Below, piece after piece: positions 5,941 to 8,954 of a stretch of 8,954 bases of DNA (the first letter of the stretch is position 1; the number at the start of each line of letters is the position of its first letter). The notes under the pieces are model-generated. The model was not told the origin of the DNA. It saw nothing but the letters and a program-made list of their open reading frames with translations, and ran no database searches. Location of the stretch: contig JAKAWF010000121.1 of NCBI GenBank assembly GCA_021817025.1, positions 1-8,954 on the forward strand, read 5' to 3'. This DNA is from a bacterium (lineage in GTDB: Bacteria > Chloroflexota > Dormibacteria > UBA8260 > Bog-877). A program made the translations under genes and the position numbers.

Positions 5941-6300
5941 GTGTGTCGGGTGTGCCTGCGTCGCCCGGAGATCCCCGATGAACCCCACGGTCGATGCGAA
6001 GCCTGCGCGCGAGCTGGCCGGCGGGTCTACCAGTTCCGTCTGCGGCCGACGGCCACCGGGCTGCAGGTGAGTGCTGGTGAGATGTCGCCTCGAGCGCTCC
6101 GCGAGCATGCCGGCCAGGCGCTCCGGGCCTTCCAGAGCAGCCCCGCCAGCAAGCCCCACCTCACCAGCACCACCTGCGAGCTGGTGATGGCCGGAAAGCG
6201 TTTGGAGTCCATTCGAGTCTCACCTGGGTTGGCATCCAAGACCGAGGCCGTGGTCCAAGCCTTGAGAGAGGGGGCGCTCAGAACGGAGGCGGCCTGGTAG
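5941..6300 (+). CDS. Small hypothetical protein with N-terminal zinc-ribbon-like motif
   Basis: I do not recognise the family. The 119-residue frame has clear codon bias, with G or C at most third positions. Its N-terminus shows two paired cysteines, Cys2-x2-Cys5 and Cys19-x2-Cys22, separated by 13 residues (CRVC and CEAC). That is the pattern of a zinc ribbon or knuckle for binding nucleic acid or protein. A short strand-like segment follows (RRVYQFRLRP, 27-36), then a helical stretch (about 49-66), and a C-terminal half with strand and helix character ending in AAW. The GTG start puts the motif at the very N-terminus and follows a -10-like box. The frame is open further upstream, but there it reads as Arg/Pro-rich low-complexity sequence; a GTG at 5881 is an alternative start. 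It converges on clpB with only 19 bases between stops, so it is not in the clpB operon. Regulatory or RNA-binding roles are possible, not shown. Confidence 0.55.
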   Translation: MCRVCLRRPEIPDEPHGRCEACARAGRRVYQFRLRPTATGLQVSAGEMSPRALREHAGQALRAFQSSPASKPHLTSTTCELVMAGKRLESIRVSPGLASKTEAVVQALREGALRTEAAW

Positions 6301-6301
6301 C

Positions 6302-6319
6302 CCGGGGCGCGACTCCCGG
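6302..6319. terminator. Short hairpin in the convergent gap between the zinc-ribbon gene and clpB
   Basis: CCGGG (6302-6306) and CCCGG (6315-6319) can pair around an eight-base loop in the 19-base gap between the two convergent stops. It could serve either strand as a minimal terminator, but it has only five base pairs and no T-tract. Confidence 0.2.
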
Positions 6320-8954
6320 TCAGTCGAGGACCTCGGCTTTGACGTCGACAACGTCATCGGACGGAGGACCTGCCGGGGGGGCTGCCTCCCCATCCCTGTG
6401 GGGTTCGCACTTGATCTCCATCCCGCCGTCGCCACTGTCGACCACCAGGCGATCGCCTTCGCCGTAGCTGCCGTCCAGAATGCCCATCGCAATCCGATCA
6501 CCCAACTGTCGTTGAATCACCCGGCGCAAGGGCCGCGCTCCGTAGACCGGATCGTACCCCTGCTCCGCCAGCCAGTGCACGGCCCCAGGCAACAGCCGGA
6601 GTTGAATGCGCCTCACCTCCAGACGCTGCTCCAGCTCCCGCAATTGCAAGGCCACGATCCGTTCGATCTGGACCAGGTTGAGGCGATGGAAGAGGATCAC
6701 GTCATCCACACGGTTGAGGAACTCGGGCCGGAAATGGCGGCGCAACTCATCCATCACCTGGTCTTTGGCTGACTCCTCCTCAGCGGTGGTCGGGTGGTCA
6801 GGCAGGGCGGCAATGGCAGGACTCCCGAGGTTGCTGGTCATGATCACCACGCAGTTCCGAAAGTCCACCGTGCGTCCCTTGCCGTCCGTAAGGCGGCCAT
6901 CATCGAGCAACTGCAAGAGCATGTTGAAGACATCCGGGTGGGCCTTCTCGATCTCGTCGAGCAGCAGCACTGCATAGGGTCGCCGACGCACGGCCTCGGT
7001 CAGATGGCCGCCTTCCTCGTAGCCGACATAACCTGGTGGCGCCCCCACCAGGCGCGCCACCGAATGCCTCTCCATGTACTCGCTCATGTCCAGGCGCACC
7101 ATGGCGTCCTCGCTGTCGAAGAGGAACTCCGCCAGCGCCCTGGCCACCTCGGTCTTGCCAACCCCGGTCGGCCCCAGAAAGATGAATGAACCGATCGGGC
7201 GACGCGGGTCGTGGAGTCCAGCTCTGGCCAGACGAACCGCACTGGCGACCGCTCCGATGGCCTCGTCCTGACCGACAACCCGCTCGTGCAGGCGGCCCTC
7301 CATCTCCACCAGCTTGAGGACCTCGCCCTCCAGCATCCGCGTGACGGGAATGCCGGTCCAGCGCGAGACGACCTCGGCCACATCCTCCTCCCCCACCTCT
7401 TCCTTCAGCAGAGGCTCGCCATCTTGGCCCAGCTGGGCCTGCTGCTCCTCCAGTTGGCGGCGGAGTGCGATGAGCTGGCCGTAACGAAGTTCGGCGGCCT
7501 TGCCGAAGTCGGCCAGACGCTCAGCCCGTTCCGCCTCGAAGGTGGTCCGCTCGATCTCCTCCTTCAGCTGCCGAATCCGCCCGATCTGGGCCTTCTCCTG
7601 CTCCCAGCGCTGGCGCAATCCGACCGCTCCCTCCTGCAGATCGGCGAGTTCCCGCTCCAAGGCGGCCAGCCGTTCCCTGGAAGCCGTGTCCGTCTCCTTG
7701 CGCAGAGCCTGGCGCTCTATCTCCAGCTGGCGCACTCCCCGCTCCACGGTATCGAGCTCCACGGGCATGGAGTCGATCTCCATGCGCAGCCGGGCCGCCG
7801 CCTCGTCCACCAGGTCGATGGCCTTGTCAGGCAGAAACCGGCCGGATATGTAGCGCGCCGACAGGGTCGCCGCCGAGACCAATGCAGCGTCCTTGATCCG
7901 GACGCCGTGATGGACCTCGTAGCGCTCCTTGAGCCCCCGCAGAATGCTGACCGTGTCCTCGACGGAAGGCTCACCCACAAACACCGGCTGAAAGCGCCGT
8001 TCGAGCGCCGGGTCCCTCTCGATGTGCTTGCGGTACTCATCGAAAGTGGTGGCTCCAATGGCCCGCAACTCGCCCCGGGCCAGGGCCGGCTTGAGCATGT
8101 TGCTGGCATCCATCGAGCCCTCAGCCGCCCCAGCCCCGATCAGGGTGTGGAGCTCGTCGATGAAGAGGATGATCCTGCCCTCGGAGGCGGTCACCTCCTT
8201 GAGCAGAGCCTTGAGACGGTCCTCGAACTCCCCCCGGAACTTGGTGCCCGCCACCAGGGTGCCGAGGTCGAGAGCCACCAGCCGCCGGTTCTTCAGGGTC
8301 TCAGGGACATCCCCGCTGGCGATCCTCTGCGCCAGCCCTTCGGCGATGGCCGTCTTACCAACCCCGGGATCGCCTATGAGAACAGGGTTGTTCTTGGTAC
8401 GGCGTGCCAGGACCTGCATGGTGCGCCGGATCTCATCGTCCCGGCCGATCACCGGGTCCAGCTTGCCCTCCCGAGCCCGCTGAGTAAGGTCGACCGCGTA
8501 GCGCTCCAGAACCTGAAACTTGCTCTCGGGATTGGGGTCGGTCACCCGCTGACCCTGGCGCAAAGCCCCCAGCGCCGCCTCCAACCGCTCATGGGTGACC
8601 CCGGCGGACTTGAGGATTCCAGCCACCGGACCACCGGTGCGGGCGGCCAGGGCCAGCAGGAGGTGCTCGGTGCTGCAATACTCGTCCTGCAGCTTCTCCA
8701 TCTCATCCCAGGCGCTCCGCAGGACCTGCTCCAGATCCCGGGATGCGATCGGCGTGGCACCTTGCTGGCGGGGCCTCCCATCCAGGTCTGACTCCACCCG
8801 CTCACGCACCTGAGCGGGATCGGCCTCGATCTGCCTGAGCAGCGGAGTGACGGTGCCATCGGGCTGGTTCAAGAGTGCCAGCAAGAGGTGCTCTGGGTCG
8901 GTTTCAGGGTGCTGGCGGCGCGTTGCCAGTTGGGTGGCTTCCTCGAGCAGATCG
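6320..8954 (-). CDS. clpB: ATP-dependent chaperone ClpB, N-terminus cut by the window end
   Basis: ClpB is a hexameric AAA+ disaggregase that works with DnaK, DnaJ and GrpE to pull polypeptides out of aggregates in the cytoplasm. The window holds 877 codons; comparison with other ClpB proteins suggests about 12 residues are missing at the start. Positions below count from the first codon seen. The N-domain (about 1-140) contains two Clp-N repeats with EHLLLAL motifs. NBD1 has Walker A GDPGVGKT at 194-201, Walker B with FIDE at 264-267, pore loop KFRGEFEDR at 238-246 and arginine fingers in ALERRF. A full coiled-coil middle domain (about 393-523) separates ClpB from ClpA and ClpC. NBD2 has GPTGVGKT at 594-601, pore loop GAPPGYVGY at 637-645, LLDEIEK at 664-670 and sensor 2 GARPLRR at 805-811. 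No ClpP-binding loop is evident. A Pro/Asp-rich tail of about 28 residues follows the usual C-terminus. The promoter lies outside the window. Confidence 0.97.
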   Translation of the reverse strand, partial: DLLEEATQLATRRQHPETDPEHLLLALLNQPDGTVTPLLRQIEADPAQVRERVESDLDGRPRQQGATPIASRDLEQVLRSAWDEMEKLQDEYCSTEHLLLALAARTGGPVAGILKSAGVTHERLEAALGALRQGQRVTDPNPESKFQVLERYAVDLTQRAREGKLDPVIGRDDEIRRTMQVLARRTKNNPVLIGDPGVGKTAIAEGLAQRIASGDVPETLKNRRLVALDLGTLVAGTKFRGEFEDRLKALLKEVTASEGRIILFIDELHTLIGAGAAEGSMDASNMLKPALARGELRAIGATTFDEYRKHIERDPALERRFQPVFVGEPSVEDTVSILRGLKERYEVHHGVRIKDAALVSAATLSARYISGRFLPDKAIDLVDEAAARLRMEIDSMPVELDTVERGVRQLEIERQALRKETDTASRERLAALERELADLQEGAVGLRQRWEQEKAQIGRIRQLKEEIERTTFEAERAERLADFGKAAELRYGQLIALRRQLEEQQAQLGQDGEPLLKEEVGEEDVAEVVSRWTGIPVTRMLEGEVLKLVEMEGRLHERVVGQDEAIGAVASAVRLARAGLHDPRRPIGSFIFLGPTGVGKTEVARALAEFLFDSEDAMVRLDMSEYMERHSVARLVGAPPGYVGYEEGGHLTEAVRRRPYAVLLLDEIEKAHPDVFNMLLQLLDDGRLTDGKGRTVDFRNCVVIMTSNLGSPAIAALPDHPTTAEEESAKDQVMDELRRHFRPEFLNRVDDVILFHRLNLVQIERIVALQLRELEQRLEVRRIQLRLLPGAVHWLAEQGYDPVYGARPLRRVIQRQLGDRIAMGILDGSYGEGDRLVVDSGDGGMEIKCEPHRDGEAAPPAGPPSDDVVDVKAEVLD

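Noticed and set aside
5413..6159. 248-codon minus-strand frame across the gap and the zinc-ribbon gene
   Set aside because: Low-complexity Pro/Gly/Ser/Arg product with no motif. It overlaps marR and the better-biased zinc-ribbon frame.
7211..8791. 526-codon open frame antisense to clpB
   Set aside because: It mirrors the clpB codons; long antisense frames are expected in GC-rich coding DNA. The product has no domain or membrane pattern, and clpB motifs on the other strand are unmistakable.

Overview
The window is chromosomal-looking, GC-rich DNA in which the recognised genes prefer G or C at third codon positions. It fits a high-GC bacterium. An L,D-transpeptidase of the Ig-like plus YkuD type and several starts that lack a Shine-Dalgarno sequence suggest an actinobacterial or related lineage (Actinomycetota, Dormibacterota, Chloroflexota). 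The sequence alone does not settle which. I saw no transposase, CRISPR array, rRNA, tRNA or phage gene.

Layout. Bases 1-267 hold no convincing gene, only short palindromes downstream of the first gene. On the minus strand, 268-1437 encodes a membrane-anchored L,D-transpeptidase (cell-wall cross-linking). Upstream of it on the same strand, 1545-2843 encodes a 12-helix MFS transporter. A 265-base divergent intergenic region (2844-3108) follows. It carries an almost perfect 40-bp palindrome just upstream of a plus-strand pair: a 14-helix DHA2-type MFS exporter (3109-4962) and a MarR-family regulator (4959-5525), whose start codon overlaps the exporter's stop. Bases 5526-5940 hold only a doubtful, low-complexity reading frame. 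A short plus-strand gene (5941-6300) encodes an unrecognised protein with an N-terminal four-cysteine zinc-ribbon-like motif. It converges on a minus-strand clpB (6320 to beyond the window end), which lacks only about the first dozen codons.

How the genes may work together. The exporter, regulator and palindrome look like a self-contained efflux module, in which the MarR protein would repress its own operon through the palindrome until a ligand or oxidant releases it; this is inference. The transpeptidase and second transporter share a strand but are separated by about 107 bases containing hairpins and a promoter-like box, so they are probably separate units. ClpB is the general disaggregase and is probably unrelated to the efflux module.

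The best candidates for something new are the large palindrome with its exporter-regulator pair, the orphan zinc-ribbon protein, and a recurring -10-like box 6-9 bases before start codons without a Shine-Dalgarno sequence. Nothing here is clearly a wholly new system.
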